Numbered from the stretch's first letter, positions 31,970 to 41,096 are shown. The stretch is DNA of 45,138 nt from Phycisphaerae bacterium (GCA_016927755.1 JAFGLZ010000221.1:1-45138), one strand, 5' to 3'. Numbers and translations are program-made. Notes: a model not told the origin generated them from the sequence alone.

Positions 31970-34069
31970 TCAGGGCTTGGCCCGCTTGGCGCCTCGCTTC
32001 TTGGGGGCGCGGGGCTTGCCGCGCGAGGCAAGCGGCTTGTCCGCCCGCGGCGATGACGACGCGCGTTCCCGCGAGTCAACCGGCGCCAAAGACGTGATCA
32101 GCGTCGGCTCTTCTTTCAGCCTCTTCAGGCGATCCCTCAGCTCGGCCGCCCGCTCGAACTCCAGCGCCTCGGCCGCCTCCAGCATCTGCTCCTCCAACAC
32201 CCGAATCGCCTCCTGCTGATCGTACTGCTCCTCCGCCAAGTGAACCGTCTCGCGAGCGATCCGCCGCGCCGACAACTCGGTCTCCAGGCCCGTTCGGATC
32301 GCCTTGCGAATCGTCTCCGGCGTGATGCCGTGCTCCTCGTTGTACCGCCGCTGGAGCTGCCGACGCCGGGCCGTCTCGTCGATCGCCCGCTTCATGGATG
32401 CCGTGACCGCGTCGGCATACAGGACGACGTGAGCGTTGACGTTTCGGGCGCATCGACCGATCGTCTGAACCAGCGACGTCTCGCTCCGCAGGAAACCCTC
32501 CTTGTCGGCGTCGAGAATCGCCACCATCGAGACCTCCGGCAGGTCCAGGCCCTCTCGCAGAAGATTCACGCCGACCAGCACGTCGAACTTGCCCTGACGC
32601 AGCTCCCGGAGAATCTCCACCCGCTCCAGCGTGTCGATCTCGCTGTGGAGATACTGACCCCGAATCCCCTCGGCCTGGATGTACTGCGAGAGGTCCTCCG
32701 CCAGCCGCTTCGTCAGCGTCGTCACGAGCACGCGCTCCCCGACCGCCGACCGCTGATGGATCTCCCCCAACAGGTCCGCCACCTGACCCCGAGCCGGACG
32801 GACCTCCACCTCCGGGTCGATCAGACCCGTGGGCCGGATGATCTGCTCGACCACCTGCCCCCCCACCTTCTCCAGCTCGTACGCCGCGGGCGTCGCGCTG
32901 ACGAACGCGACCTGGTGCCACTTCTCCTGGAACTCCTCGAACCGGAGCGGGCGATTGTCCAGACAGCTCGGCAGCCGGAACCCGTGCTCGACCAGAACCT
33001 CCTTACGGCTCCGGTCGCCGCCGTACATCGCGTGGATCTGAGGAATCGTCACGTGCGACTCGTCGATGATCAGCAGGTAGTCCTCCGGGAAGTAGTCGAT
33101 CAGCGTGAAGGGCTGCGACCCCGGCGGCTGCCCGTTGAGATGCCGGGCGTAGTTCTCGATCCCCGAGCAGTAGCCGACCTCGAGAATCATCTCGATGTCG
33201 TATTTCGTTCGGGCCGCCAAGCGCTGCGCCTCGAGCAGCTTGCCCTGACGCTTGAGCTTCCAGAGGTGCTCCTCCAACTCCTGCCGGATCGACGCCACCG
33301 CCGATTCGATGCGATCCTCAGGCATCATGTAATGAACCGCCGGGTAGATGAAAAGCTGCTTCTCTTCGGCCAACCCCTCGCCCGTGACGGGATGGACCAG
33401 CTCGATCCGCTCGATCTCGTCCCCGAACATCTCGATCCGATACGAGATCTCCTCGTAGCTCGGATGGATCTCCACCACGTCCCCGCGAACCCGAAACGTG
33501 CCCCGCTTGAAGTCCACGTCGTTCCGCTCGTACTGAAGGGTCACCAGCTTCCGCAGGAACTCGTCCCGGTCGATGCTCTCCCCCAGCCGGACGCCCACGA
33601 CGCTGGCCTTGTAGTCCTCGGGCGAGCCCAGGCCGAAGATGCACGACACGCTCGCCACGATGATCACGTCCCGCCGAGAGATCAGAGAGCTGGTCGCGCT
33701 GAGCCGCAGACGATCCAAGTCGTCGTTTCGCGAGGCGTCCTTCTCGATGTAGATGTCGCGCTGCGGGATATACGCCTCCGGCTGGTAGTAGTCGTAGTAG
33801 CTCACGAAGTACTCGACCGCGTTGCGGGGAAACAGCTCCTTGAACTCTTCGTAGAGCTGGGCGGCCAGTGTCTTGTTGTGGCTGATCACCAACGTGGGCA
33901 GGCCCAGTTGCTCGATCACGTGCGCCATCGTGAACGTCTTCCCGGAGCCCGTCACCCCCAACAGGCACTGAAACCGTTCGCCGCCGGTCATGCCCGCGAC
34001 CAGCTTCTGGATAGCCTGGGGCTGGTCGCCCTGGGGTTTCATTTCGCTGACGATCTGGAAATCGCTCAT
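31970..34069 (-). CDS. uvrB: Excinuclease ABC subunit B
   Basis: A 699-residue nucleotide-excision-repair helicase-like ATPase. The Walker A motif is LGVTGSGKTFTMAHV. The DNA-damage beta-hairpin region is VSYYDYYQPEAYIPQRDIYIEKD, the DEAD-like box is IIDESHVTIPQ, and motif VI is QTIGRCARN. A C-terminal UVR domain (EALEFERAAELRDRLKRLK) binds UvrC, followed by a basic Lys/Arg/Pro-rich tail of about 30 residues. ATG 34069 (MSDFQIVSEMKPQGDQP) fits the family start; the frame open upstream to 34222 is not coding. A promoter with TATAAT lies about 40 bases upstream. No SOS (LexA) box was recognised. Confidence 0.97.
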   Translation of the reverse strand: MSDFQIVSEMKPQGDQPQAIQKLVAGMTGGERFQCLLGVTGSGKTFTMAHVIEQLGLPTLVISHNKTLAAQLYEEFKELFPRNAVEYFVSYYDYYQPEAYIPQRDIYIEKDASRNDDLDRLRLSATSSLISRRDVIIVASVSCIFGLGSPEDYKASVVGVRLGESIDRDEFLRKLVTLQYERNDVDFKRGTFRVRGDVVEIHPSYEEISYRIEMFGDEIERIELVHPVTGEGLAEEKQLFIYPAVHYMMPEDRIESAVASIRQELEEHLWKLKRQGKLLEAQRLAARTKYDIEMILEVGYCSGIENYARHLNGQPPGSQPFTLIDYFPEDYLLIIDESHVTIPQIHAMYGGDRSRKEVLVEHGFRLPSCLDNRPLRFEEFQEKWHQVAFVSATPAAYELEKVGGQVVEQIIRPTGLIDPEVEVRPARGQVADLLGEIHQRSAVGERVLVTTLTKRLAEDLSQYIQAEGIRGQYLHSEIDTLERVEILRELRQGKFDVLVGVNLLREGLDLPEVSMVAILDADKEGFLRSETSLVQTIGRCARNVNAHVVLYADAVTASMKRAIDETARRRQLQRRYNEEHGITPETIRKAIRTGLETELSARRIARETVHLAEEQYDQQEAIRVLEEQMLEAAEALEFERAAELRDRLKRLKEEPTLITSLAPVDSRERASSSPRADKPLASRGKPRAPKKRGAKRAKP

Positions 34070-34333
34070 GGCGGGTGGGTCCCTGGCCGATCGGTCGCAA
34101 CCGTCCATTATAGTGCGTCCCCAGACGACCACAATCTCGGCCACGGGGCCCGCGCCGCCAAGAATCCGCCCGGGGGTCAAACAGCGACGTCTCCCCATTG
34201 GCTCCGCGCCGGCAGGGGGCAATCAGGCCCCCCAACAGCGTTTCTAGGGCCGAAAACATGTATTCTAATTAAGACGGACCGATAATGTCTCATGCCACTG
34301 CGCCGATACCCACTGAATCCCGCTGCCTTCAGG
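34070..34333. other. Divergent upstream region of uvrB and the first lipoprotein gene
   Basis: It contains the uvrB promoter (34107-34134). The rest, including the AT-richer stretch at 34255-34290, shows no gene or known motif. Confidence 0.4.
34107..34134 (-). promoter_or_regulatory. Promoter of uvrB
   Basis: Minus strand: TTGTGG, 16 bases, TATAAT, with a leader of about 30 bases to ATG 34069. Confidence 0.55.
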
Positions 34334-34361
34334 TTGAAGCTTCCTGGCGAAGTGCTACGAT
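34334..34361 (+). promoter_or_regulatory. Putative promoter of the first small lipoprotein gene
   Basis: TTGAAG, 16 bases, TACGAT, about 86 bases before the start. Confidence 0.4.
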
Positions 34362-34447
34362 ATAGTTAGGAAGATCCGGGCTCTGGGAACGGGGCGGTTC
34401 TGCGCTGTTGGTGAAGCCGGAATGGCCCGGAAACGAGAGGAAAGCAC

Positions 34448-34855
34448 ATGAGACTTCGATCATTGACAGCTCTGGGGGTGTGCGTACTGGCCTGCGTCGG
34501 CATCACAGGTGTCGTCGGCTGCACGGGCCAGCCGTTGCTGTCGGACAGTTTCGGATTGCTGCCGGGCCCATCACTCACTCTCCTTCAGGAGGCCACCACG
34601 GGCAGCCAGGTCATTAACGACTTGCTCTCAGGAGACTTGAGCAACCTCACCGACCTGATCAACCAGGCAACGTCGGCCACGACCACGACCGACCCGAATA
34701 CGACCACCACGACGGACCCCAACACCACCACGACTACTGAGACGTGTCCGGAAGGACAGGTCTGGGTCGGAACCGTCACCGTCAACGGGGCGCCCCTGGC
34801 CATCAATCAGTGCCTGGACGAAAGCTTGGCTCGACAGTACGGTGTGGGAGGGTAA
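34448..34855 (+). CDS. Small lipoprotein L1 with Thr-rich linker
   Basis: A 135-residue protein with a lipoprotein signal ending in TGVVGC (C25). The mature part has the motif SFGLLPGPS, a helical region (QVINDLLSGDLSNLTDLINQ) and a Thr-rich linker built from TTTTTDPN-type repeats (about 77-97). It ends with the block TCPEGQVWVGTVTVNGAPLAINQCLDESLARQYG. The last block and the GLLPGP motif recur in L2 (35107-35418), so the two are paralogues. The two cysteines of the end block could form a disulfide. GAGAGGAAAG precedes the ATG. The family is not recognised. Confidence 0.75.
   Translation: MRLRSLTALGVCVLACVGITGVVGCTGQPLLSDSFGLLPGPSLTLLQEATTGSQVINDLLSGDLSNLTDLINQATSATTTTDPNTTTTTDPNTTTTTETCPEGQVWVGTVTVNGAPLAINQCLDESLARQYGVGG
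34680..34739 (+). repeat. In-frame tandem repeat coding the Thr-rich linker
   Basis: Two to three imperfect units of about 24 bases (ACGACC/ACCACGACG then GACCCCAA) code for TTTTTDPN. Such units are prone to length change. Confidence 0.65.
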
Positions 34856-35106
34856 TACGAAATCGCTATTATGGGCAACCCGTCGTCGGGCCGATGTGTA
34901 TAATGATCACTACCTGCGGCGCGGCAGGCATGGGAACGGAGGCATATTCGACCTCATTTCCTCGAGCAGCGCAGCGAAACAACTCCGGCTCAGGAGGGCC
35001 ACCAGCCCGAAACCTCGAGGCAGGCCCCAGGCCGGGGACGATTGGGCAACGTGAAGACACCCGCCGCTGAGTCGGCGGATAGGTGCCGGGCTCTGGAGGA
35101 GCTGAG

Positions 35107-35418
35107 ATGCCCCGCTTAGGTATCCTCGCGGTCATCTCGATGGTTGCGTTCTGCTTCCTAGTCGGTTGTGCGTATGTCCCAGGCCTCAGCGAGACCGGGC
35201 TATTGCCTGGCCCTCCTATATCCGTCGTCGCAAGGGCCTTGCCGCCCGAAATGCTCAGCGACATCCTGGGCGACTACGGCGACATCGGGACGCAAACCTG
35301 TCCCGTCGGCGAGATCTGGATCGGGACGCTCAACGTCGGCGACACGAAGCTCGAGATCAACGCCTGTATCGATACGCAATTGGCTACCAGCTACGCCCAA
35401 AGCTTCGGGCTGATCTGA
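35107..35418 (+). CDS. Small lipoprotein L2, paralogue of L1
   Basis: A 103-residue protein. The lipoprotein signal ends in FLVGC, then ETGLLPGPP and a short helical region (PPEMLSDILGDYGD). The end block TCPVGEIWIGTLNVGDTKLEINACIDTQLATSY aligns with L1: TCP-x-G-x2-W-x-GT, then IN-x-C-x-D. The Thr-rich linker of L1 is missing, so L1 probably gained it or L2 lost it. ATG 35107 has GGAGGAG upstream. The 250 bases before it have a TATAAT at 34899-34904 but no clear -35. Function unknown. Confidence 0.7.
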   Translation: MPRLGILAVISMVAFCFLVGCAYVPGLSETGLLPGPPISVVARALPPEMLSDILGDYGDIGTQTCPVGEIWIGTLNVGDTKLEINACIDTQLATSYAQSFGLI

Positions 35419-35617
35419 GCCTCGAGTCCATTCTCCCCAACATACAAGCGGCAACCTTCCGCGGGGTTCATGTGTACCCCGACAGTAGTCGCGCGCGCCG
35501 GCCCCGACAGCTCCCAGAACACGCCTTGAGGACACCCCCGCAAATGATTGCTTGACCTACGGCGTCTAACCTACCATGACGAACCACCTGCGACACTCAC
35601 CTCGAGGAGGAACGGGA

Positions 35618-36862
35618 ATGGACAGATCCGTCACTCACGCCAGACTCATCGAGGCCATGTCCGAGATGGACATCATCGACGCACACGAGCACCTGGGCCC
35701 CGAACAAGACCGGCTGGACATCCAGGTCGACGCCCTCCACCTCTTCGGCCACTACTGCCGGACCGACCTGATCTGCGCCGGAATGTCCCCCGACCAGTAC
35801 GACGGCTTGTTCGACACCTCGATCCCGATCGATAAGCGCTGGACCACGTTTCGTCCCTTCCTGCCACATATTCGGCACTGCGGCTACGCCCGACCCGCCT
35901 TCGAGGCCGCGCGGAAGTTCTATGGCTTCGACGACGTCAACGACGAAACCTATCGCCCGCTCAGCGAGCGAATGGCCGCCGAGAACACCCCCGGCATCTA
36001 CCGACGCATCCTTCGCAACGAGTGCCGCATCGTCACCGCACTGACCCAGTGCGGCCGCGTCGTCAGCGAAGCCGGCCTGCTCACGCCGCTGCTCCACATG
36101 GCCTACTACGCCGAGGTCGGCTCCGCCGAGCAGATCGAGCAACGAGCGGCCGAACGGTGCGCGACCGTCGAGCGCATCGACGACTACGTCGCCCTCATCC
36201 GCCAGGGACTTCAAGAGTGGAAGGCCGACGGCGTCGTCGGCATCAAGATGATGTCCACCCCAGCCGCCGAGGCCGTCGAGGACGAGAAGATCGCCACGCA
36301 GGCCTTCGCCCGGATCCGTGACGGCGCCGACCCGGACCCGCCCGACAAATCGGCCCTGTACGCCTACCTGATGCACGAAACGCTCGACATGTGCGGCGAA
36401 CTGGACTTGGTCGTCGCCGTCCACATGGGCATGTGGGGCGACTTCCGAACGCTCGACCCCCAGTGGATGATCACCGTCCTCCCCCGACACCCCGAAACAC
36501 GATTCGACCTGTACCACATGGGCATGCCGTGGGTCCGAGTCGTCGGCGTCATCGGAAAGAACAACCCCAACGCCTGGATGAACCTCTGCTGGACGCACAT
36601 CATCTCGCCCAGAATGACCGTCAGCGCGCTGGACGAGTACATCGACCTGATCCCGCTGAACAAGATCATCGGATTCGGCGGCGACTACTCGTCGCGATGC
36701 GTCGAAAAGGTCTACGGCCACCTGCTGATGGCCCGCGAGAACATCGCCGCCGTCCTCGGCAAACGGATCGACCGAGGCGCGATGGGTTTCGACGAGGCCA
36801 TCGAGATCTGTCGGCTCTGGCTCTACGAGAACCCCAAGCAGCTCTATAGGCTAAGCGTGTGA
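35618..36862 (+). CDS. Amidohydrolase-family (Amidohydro_2-like) protein
   Basis: A 414-residue TIM-barrel metal hydrolase. The first strand has DIIDAHEHLGPE (H-x-H). Later metal or catalytic residues are probable in GVVGIKMM (Lys), VVAVHMGMWG (His), FDLYHMGMPW (His) and GFGGDYSSR (Asp). The pattern matches the COG2159-like group that includes decarboxylases and lactonases, and more distantly uronate isomerase. No signal peptide is present, so it is cytoplasmic. ATG 35618 has GAGGAGGA upstream. It converges with the Tat protein gene, with the inverted-repeat element between. Confidence 0.8.
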   Translation: MDRSVTHARLIEAMSEMDIIDAHEHLGPEQDRLDIQVDALHLFGHYCRTDLICAGMSPDQYDGLFDTSIPIDKRWTTFRPFLPHIRHCGYARPAFEAARKFYGFDDVNDETYRPLSERMAAENTPGIYRRILRNECRIVTALTQCGRVVSEAGLLTPLLHMAYYAEVGSAEQIEQRAAERCATVERIDDYVALIRQGLQEWKADGVVGIKMMSTPAAEAVEDEKIATQAFARIRDGADPDPPDKSALYAYLMHETLDMCGELDLVVAVHMGMWGDFRTLDPQWMITVLPRHPETRFDLYHMGMPWVRVVGVIGKNNPNAWMNLCWTHIISPRMTVSALDEYIDLIPLNKIIGFGGDYSSRCVEKVYGHLLMARENIAAVLGKRIDRGAMGFDEAIEICRLWLYENPKQLYRLSV

Positions 36863-36893
36863 CGATCGCGAAGAGGGCGCCCCTCGCTCGTCG

Positions 36894-37070
36894 TCTAGGC
36901 TGCCTGCAGGAATCTTTGAACAGATCGCCAAGAACGGGTGGCCCATCGCTTCAGCGGTGGGGAACTCGAATTCGGCCCGGCTACCGCGTCCCCGATGGCT
37001 GAAGCCATGAGCCATGCTTCGAAGGTTCTCGAGAAGCACACTGTTCATTCATTGTTGCAGGCAGCCTAGA
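36894..37070. repeat. 177-bp element with 15-bp perfect terminal inverted repeats
   Basis: TCTAGGCTGCCTGCA (36894-36908) recurs inverted at 37056-37070, and the next 15 bases also pair partly (GAACAG pairs with CTGTTC). Inside is a hairpin related to 17644-17725 (GGGTGGCCCATCGCTTCAGC and its partner CTGAAGCCATGAGCCA). The right end contains the TAG stop of the convergent Tat protein gene. It could be a MITE-like insertion or a two-way transcription end. Confidence 0.7.
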
Positions 37071-38154
37071 TCCCGACCGAGCGGAACACGGTCAACTTCT
37101 CGTCCCGCGGGGCGATTTCGGCCCGCGCGACCGCCGCCCGAAACGCCTTGATCGTCTCGGCCGTCTTGCCCCTGCCCACGATCGTCGTGTAAGCGGGATG
37201 ACACCCGTCCCCAACGTCCGCGATCACTTTGCCCTTGAGCACGCGACTGGCCCCGCTCGACGGAATCAGCTCGTTCGGCGAAAACGTGTATGCCTCCACG
37301 CCCCCGATCTTCACCGTCGCCGTGTGCGGCGGGTCCCACACCGGACGCAGCCCGTCCCAAAACTGAGCCATCGGGCACCCGTCCTTCCGCAGGAACACGA
37401 ACCCCAGCACGTGACGATCCAGACGGACGACCTCCACCAGCTTGGACGGCGGCATCGGGAAGCTCTTGAGCGACGAGAGCTCGCATTCGGCGTGGATCAC
37501 CGCCGGGCACGTCAGCCCCAGATAGACCGCCATGAAGTTCGAGTACTTGTGATGACACCCAGTCCAGTTCCCGAACGTCTCCATGCTCGTCTGCTTCGGA
37601 TCGTACGCGTAGCCCCGCTTGGCCAGCTCCTTCTTGAAGCCCTCCGCCCACCGCCGCGCGTTGTTCGAGCTCCAGATCTCGTACAGGTTCCATTCCCCAT
37701 GGTTGCCCCGACGGCTAAGCGCCCGGTCGAGATCCCGTGCGAGCAGGACCAGCGTCGACGTCGAGTTGTCCGACGGATTGACGATGCACCGGTCGCCGAA
37801 GCAGCGCCGGCCCTCCGCCACCAGCTCCTTGTCCCCCGCGCCGCTCTCCACGATGCAGACGACGCTCTCCGCGTCCGACCCCTTCTCGCGGATGATCTTC
37901 TTCCAGTTCTCCTCCACGACCGGATTCGGCGCAGACAAATCCCGCATCGACAGCGTCGACGGCGGGTGCATGAATAGATGGATCCGCCGCACCGGCTTGG
38001 AGGCAGCACGCGCCTTCTCCCCCTCGGCCGCCGGCGCCGCCGACACCGCGCCCGCCCCGCCCGAGACCGCCGCGATCCCCCCTGCCGTGGCAGCGGCGCC
38101 CTTCAAGAAAGTCCTTCGGCTCGGAGATCCGATCCTCTTCATCTGCCCGGCCAT
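37066..38154 (-). CDS. Tat-exported protein of unrecognised family
   Basis: A 362-residue protein with a twin-arginine signal (SRRTFLKGAAATAGGIAAVSGG) and an Ala/Pro-rich stretch after it. The mature part has VRRIHLFMHPPSTLS, SVVCIVESGAGDKELVAEG, GNWTGCHHKYSNFMAVYLG and PHTATVKIGGVEAYTFSP. I do not recognise the family. The GCHHKYSN motif and several single histidines could bind metal, which is only inference. The start at 38154 has GTGAGGGA upstream. The stop codon lies inside the right terminal repeat of the element at 36894-37070. It is divergent from the methyltransferase gene. Confidence 0.7.
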   Translation of the reverse strand: MAGQMKRIGSPSRRTFLKGAAATAGGIAAVSGGAGAVSAAPAAEGEKARAASKPVRRIHLFMHPPSTLSMRDLSAPNPVVEENWKKIIREKGSDAESVVCIVESGAGDKELVAEGRRCFGDRCIVNPSDNSTSTLVLLARDLDRALSRRGNHGEWNLYEIWSSNNARRWAEGFKKELAKRGYAYDPKQTSMETFGNWTGCHHKYSNFMAVYLGLTCPAVIHAECELSSLKSFPMPPSKLVEVVRLDRHVLGFVFLRKDGCPMAQFWDGLRPVWDPPHTATVKIGGVEAYTFSPNELIPSSGASRVLKGKVIADVGDGCHPAYTTIVGRGKTAETIKAFRAAVARAEIAPRDEKLTVFRSVGI

Positions 38155-38326
38155 GTCCAATCCCTCACCTAACCATCGCGAACCAAAACGAACGTCATCT
38201 CCACCGATAGCCTTGAAGGGTTCCGAACGCAAACCCAAGCGAGACTATGCCGCGTCAGGAATCTCTGCGCACGCCGGGGTCCCACGGGTTGAAGGGTTGA
38301 GGAATCCTCCGTAACCTGGACGCGAT

Positions 38327-39343
38327 ATGAGCACGAACCGAGACTGGATCAAGTCAACCATCGCCCACCGCCCATCCCCCGCCGTCCCCTACAACTTCAG
38401 CTTCTCGCCACCCGCGCTCAAGGCGCTACAGGACCATTACGGCGCGGAGGACATCCCGCGGACACTCGACTTCCCCATCCGCATGAAGGGCTGCAAAAGC
38501 GTCAAACCCCTCTACGCCTCCCCAGAGCGCTACGGTCCAACCGCCACCGACGAGTTCGGCGTCGTCTGGACAACCAGCGACATCGACCGCGGCACCCCGA
38601 TCGGCGCCCCGCTCACGACCGCGGACCTATCCGCCTACACCTTCCCCAACCCCCGCGACGAATACCGCTACGAGGACCTCGACGCCTGGTGCGAGGCCAA
38701 CCGCGAGCACTTCACCGTCATCTGGATCGGTGACCTCTGGGAACGCGCCACCTTCATGCGAGGCATGGAGAACATCCTCATCGACGTCGCCCTCGATCCC
38801 GGCTTCGTCGAGAAACTGCTCCGAGGCCTTGCCGACTACATCCTCGAAACCATGAACGTCCTCTTCGATCGCTTCGACTTCGACGCCGTCGCCCTCAGCG
38901 ACGACTACGGCACGCAGACCTCCATGATCATGTCCCCCGATTCATGGCGCAGCCTCCTGCGCCCGCGCCTCGTCGAGATCTTCGCACTGGCCAAGAAACA
39001 CGGACGATACACCTTCCTCCACAGTTGCGGCAACGTCGAGCCCATCATCGGCGACCTCATCGACGTCGGCCTCGACATCCTCCACCCCATCCAGCCCGAG
39101 GCGATGGACATCACCCGCCTCAAACGCGAGTTCGGCCAGGCGCTGACCTTCTGCGGCGGGCTCGGAACTCAGAACCTGCTGCCCCGAGGCACGCCGCAAC
39201 AAATCCGAGACGAGGTCCGTCGACTCGAGGACGTCATGGGTGCCGGCGGCGGCTACATCCTCGAGCCCGGCATCACCCTCCAGGCCGACGTGCCACTGGC
39301 CAACATGATCGCCATGATCGAGGAAGCGCGCAACCGGTCGTAA
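38327..39343 (+). CDS. URO-D-family (MtaA/CmuA-like) cobalamin-dependent methyltransferase-type protein
   Basis: A 338-residue protein of the uroporphyrinogen-decarboxylase superfamily. The zinc site typical of the methyltransferase branch is seen as YTFLHSCGNVEPIIGDLIDVGLDILHPIQPEAMD. Other family features are FDFDAVALSDDYGTQ and LTFCGGLGTQNLLPRGTPQQIRDEVRR. It lacks the N-terminal arginines expected of the haem enzyme HemE. It therefore more likely moves a methyl group from a corrinoid or methylated substrate. No corrinoid protein gene is adjacent. Its ribosome-binding site is weak. Confidence 0.8.
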   Translation: MSTNRDWIKSTIAHRPSPAVPYNFSFSPPALKALQDHYGAEDIPRTLDFPIRMKGCKSVKPLYASPERYGPTATDEFGVVWTTSDIDRGTPIGAPLTTADLSAYTFPNPRDEYRYEDLDAWCEANREHFTVIWIGDLWERATFMRGMENILIDVALDPGFVEKLLRGLADYILETMNVLFDRFDFDAVALSDDYGTQTSMIMSPDSWRSLLRPRLVEIFALAKKHGRYTFLHSCGNVEPIIGDLIDVGLDILHPIQPEAMDITRLKREFGQALTFCGGLGTQNLLPRGTPQQIRDEVRRLEDVMGAGGGYILEPGITLQADVPLANMIAMIEEARNRS

Positions 39344-39472
39344 CGCGTAGGCGCCGAACCGCCTGCTCCCTCGTCTGCCCACGAAAAACGCACGTGGCCT
39401 GCGCGCCCGCCCGAGCCCCCCTGTACAATGTGGCGGCGGCCGAACAAGATGCCCACTGGGAGAAACGGTTCC

Positions 39473-40771
39473 ATGAGACCCGCATGTCTTGCCCTGATCC
39501 TTGCGGCCCTGAGCACCTCACTGACTGCAGCGCAAGAGCCCACGAGCCGCCCCGAGCGACTCACGATCTTCAAACGCCTCTCCCTCGCGCAGCTCGCGCG
39601 ATTCGACCGCGACCGCGCCGCCTTCGCCCAAAAGGTCAAACCCGCCGACGTGCCCTACCCCTTCGTCCGCGGCACGTTCCACATGCACAGCGAACTCTCG
39701 CACGACAGCAACGGAAAGATCTCCGAAATCATCGCCGCCGCTAAGGCCACCCGCACCCGCGTCGTCGGCATGACCGACCATCCGAGCAAGACCGTCGACG
39801 TCGTCAAGGAAGGCGCCAAGGGCTGGAAGGACGGCGTCTACTTCCTCGCCGGCGTCGAAGGCGGCGGGGCGCTCGATTGGCCAGCCGTCCAGGGCGAAGC
39901 CGACCTGCGATTCGTCTCCCACCCGGAGGAGGTCCCCACCTTCGACCGCTCGCGCTTCGCCGGAATGGAGATCTACAATACCCACTCCGACGCCAAGGAC
40001 GAGCCGATGAAGAAGCTCCTGGCCGCCGTCCTCCTAAACCTGCCCGCCGTCAAGACACACACCGACGCGGCCTTCGAGTCATTCCTCGACTACCCCGCCG
40101 GCTTCATGGCCCGATACGACAAGCTGACGATCGACGCCCCGTTCTCCGGCATCGCCGCCAACGACTGCCATCAGAACATCTCGTTCACACTCGTCGCCAT
40201 GCCCGACGAAACCGTGGAGATCTTCGACTACTCCGAAGACCGGATCTCAAAGGTCGACGGCATGCCCGCCAAGATCCTCCGCTCCGTGTTCGGACCCAAA
40301 GGCCAGGTCACCAAGCCCACCCCCATGACCTCGCTCAGCCTCGACCCATACGAGCGGGGCATGCGCCACGTGGGCACCTTCCTGCAGATCAGCGAGGTCT
40401 CCGAGCGAACCGTAAGGCACGCCCTGCGGACGGGACGGGTCATCCTCGGCTTCGAGATCGTCGCCCCGCTGCCGTCGGTCGGGTTCTGGATCGAACGAGA
40501 CGGCAAGCCCGCCGCGACCGTCGGCGATCAGCTCCCCTGGCAGCCCGGCCTGTCCCTGCGATGCGCCCTGCCGGCCGAAGCGCGAATCCGAATCGTCCGC
40601 AACGGCAAGCCCGTCCACGAGACCCTCGCGGACGCCTGCGCCCTGCCCCTCTCATCCGGCGGCGTCTATCGCATGGAAGCGTGCGTCACCCTCGCCGGCG
40701 AGCAGTGGCCGTGGGTCATCAGCAACCCGATCTACGTCGAACAGGCGGCAGCGGCCACGCGTCCAAAGTGA
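39473..40771 (+). CDS. Secreted PHP-domain (metal-dependent phosphoesterase-like) protein
   Basis: A 432-residue protein with a Sec signal peptide (MRPACLALILAALSTSLTAAQ). The PHP motif is RGTFHMHSELSHDSNGKISEI (H-x-H then D), followed by RVVGMTDHPSK (DH), VEGGG and SHPEE, giving much of the trinuclear metal site. The C-terminal part (about 340-430) looks like a small beta domain (RCALPAEARIRIVRNGKPVHE). Exported PHP proteins of this type are widespread but not characterised. ATG 39473 is chosen for the signal peptide. Confidence 0.8.
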   Translation: MRPACLALILAALSTSLTAAQEPTSRPERLTIFKRLSLAQLARFDRDRAAFAQKVKPADVPYPFVRGTFHMHSELSHDSNGKISEIIAAAKATRTRVVGMTDHPSKTVDVVKEGAKGWKDGVYFLAGVEGGGALDWPAVQGEADLRFVSHPEEVPTFDRSRFAGMEIYNTHSDAKDEPMKKLLAAVLLNLPAVKTHTDAAFESFLDYPAGFMARYDKLTIDAPFSGIAANDCHQNISFTLVAMPDETVEIFDYSEDRISKVDGMPAKILRSVFGPKGQVTKPTPMTSLSLDPYERGMRHVGTFLQISEVSERTVRHALRTGRVILGFEIVAPLPSVGFWIERDGKPAATVGDQLPWQPGLSLRCALPAEARIRIVRNGKPVHETLADACALPLSSGGVYRMEACVTLAGEQWPWVISNPIYVEQAAAATRPK

Positions 40772-40805
40772 CCTGCTACCGCCCGGAGAAAGGGGAACCA
40801 GAACC

Positions 40806-41096
40806 ATGACCGTGTCCCTGGCCAAGACCGTCGGCAAGCGAATCCTCATGGCCTTCGGCCTGAACGCCCTCCTGGTAGCGATGCTCGGACTCCTCGCCAC
40901 CACCGGCCTGACGAAGATCCACGCCGTCGTCGAGAAGGTCCAGGCCGGTCAGGATGTCGCCTCGCTGATGCCCGTCGTCCAGCAGACCAAGGCGATCGTC
41001 CTGATGACCTCCGTCGCCGCGATCCTGCTCATCGTCGTCATGGGCCTGATGGTCTCCCGAGCCATCACGAAGGCCCTGACCGATTCCTCGAGCTGA
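40806..41096 (+). CDS. Chemoreceptor-like transmembrane hairpin protein (no signalling domain)
   Basis: A 96-residue protein with two membrane helices (about 14-33 and 64-83) and a short loop of 30 residues. The N-terminus TVGKRILMAFGLNALLVAMLG resembles TM1 of methyl-accepting chemotaxis proteins, and VLMTSVAAILLIVVMGLMVSRAITKAL resembles their TM2 leading into a HAMP domain. The sensor is nearly absent and there is no HAMP or MA domain. The protein ends in LTDSSS just where HAMP would begin. AAAGGGG precedes the ATG. It may be a decayed receptor or a small membrane partner. Confidence 0.7.
   Translation: MTVSLAKTVGKRILMAFGLNALLVAMLGLLATTGLTKIHAVVEKVQAGQDVASLMPVVQQTKAIVLMTSVAAILLIVVMGLMVSRAITKALTDSSS

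Noticed and set aside
34070..34106. LexA/SOS box before uvrB
   Set aside because: No palindrome of a known SOS type is seen between the promoter and the start.
32240..34285. A 681-codon plus-strand frame opposite uvrB
   Set aside because: Antisense shadow of a certain gene.
34856..35106. Riboswitch upstream of the second lipoprotein
   Set aside because: Some local stems can be drawn but no known riboswitch core is recognised.
36851..37048. Small frame giving an AHGFSHRG...EFEFPTAEAMGHP peptide
   Set aside because: It is a translation of the dispersed hairpin repeat, as is the similar peptide near 17644; not a gene.
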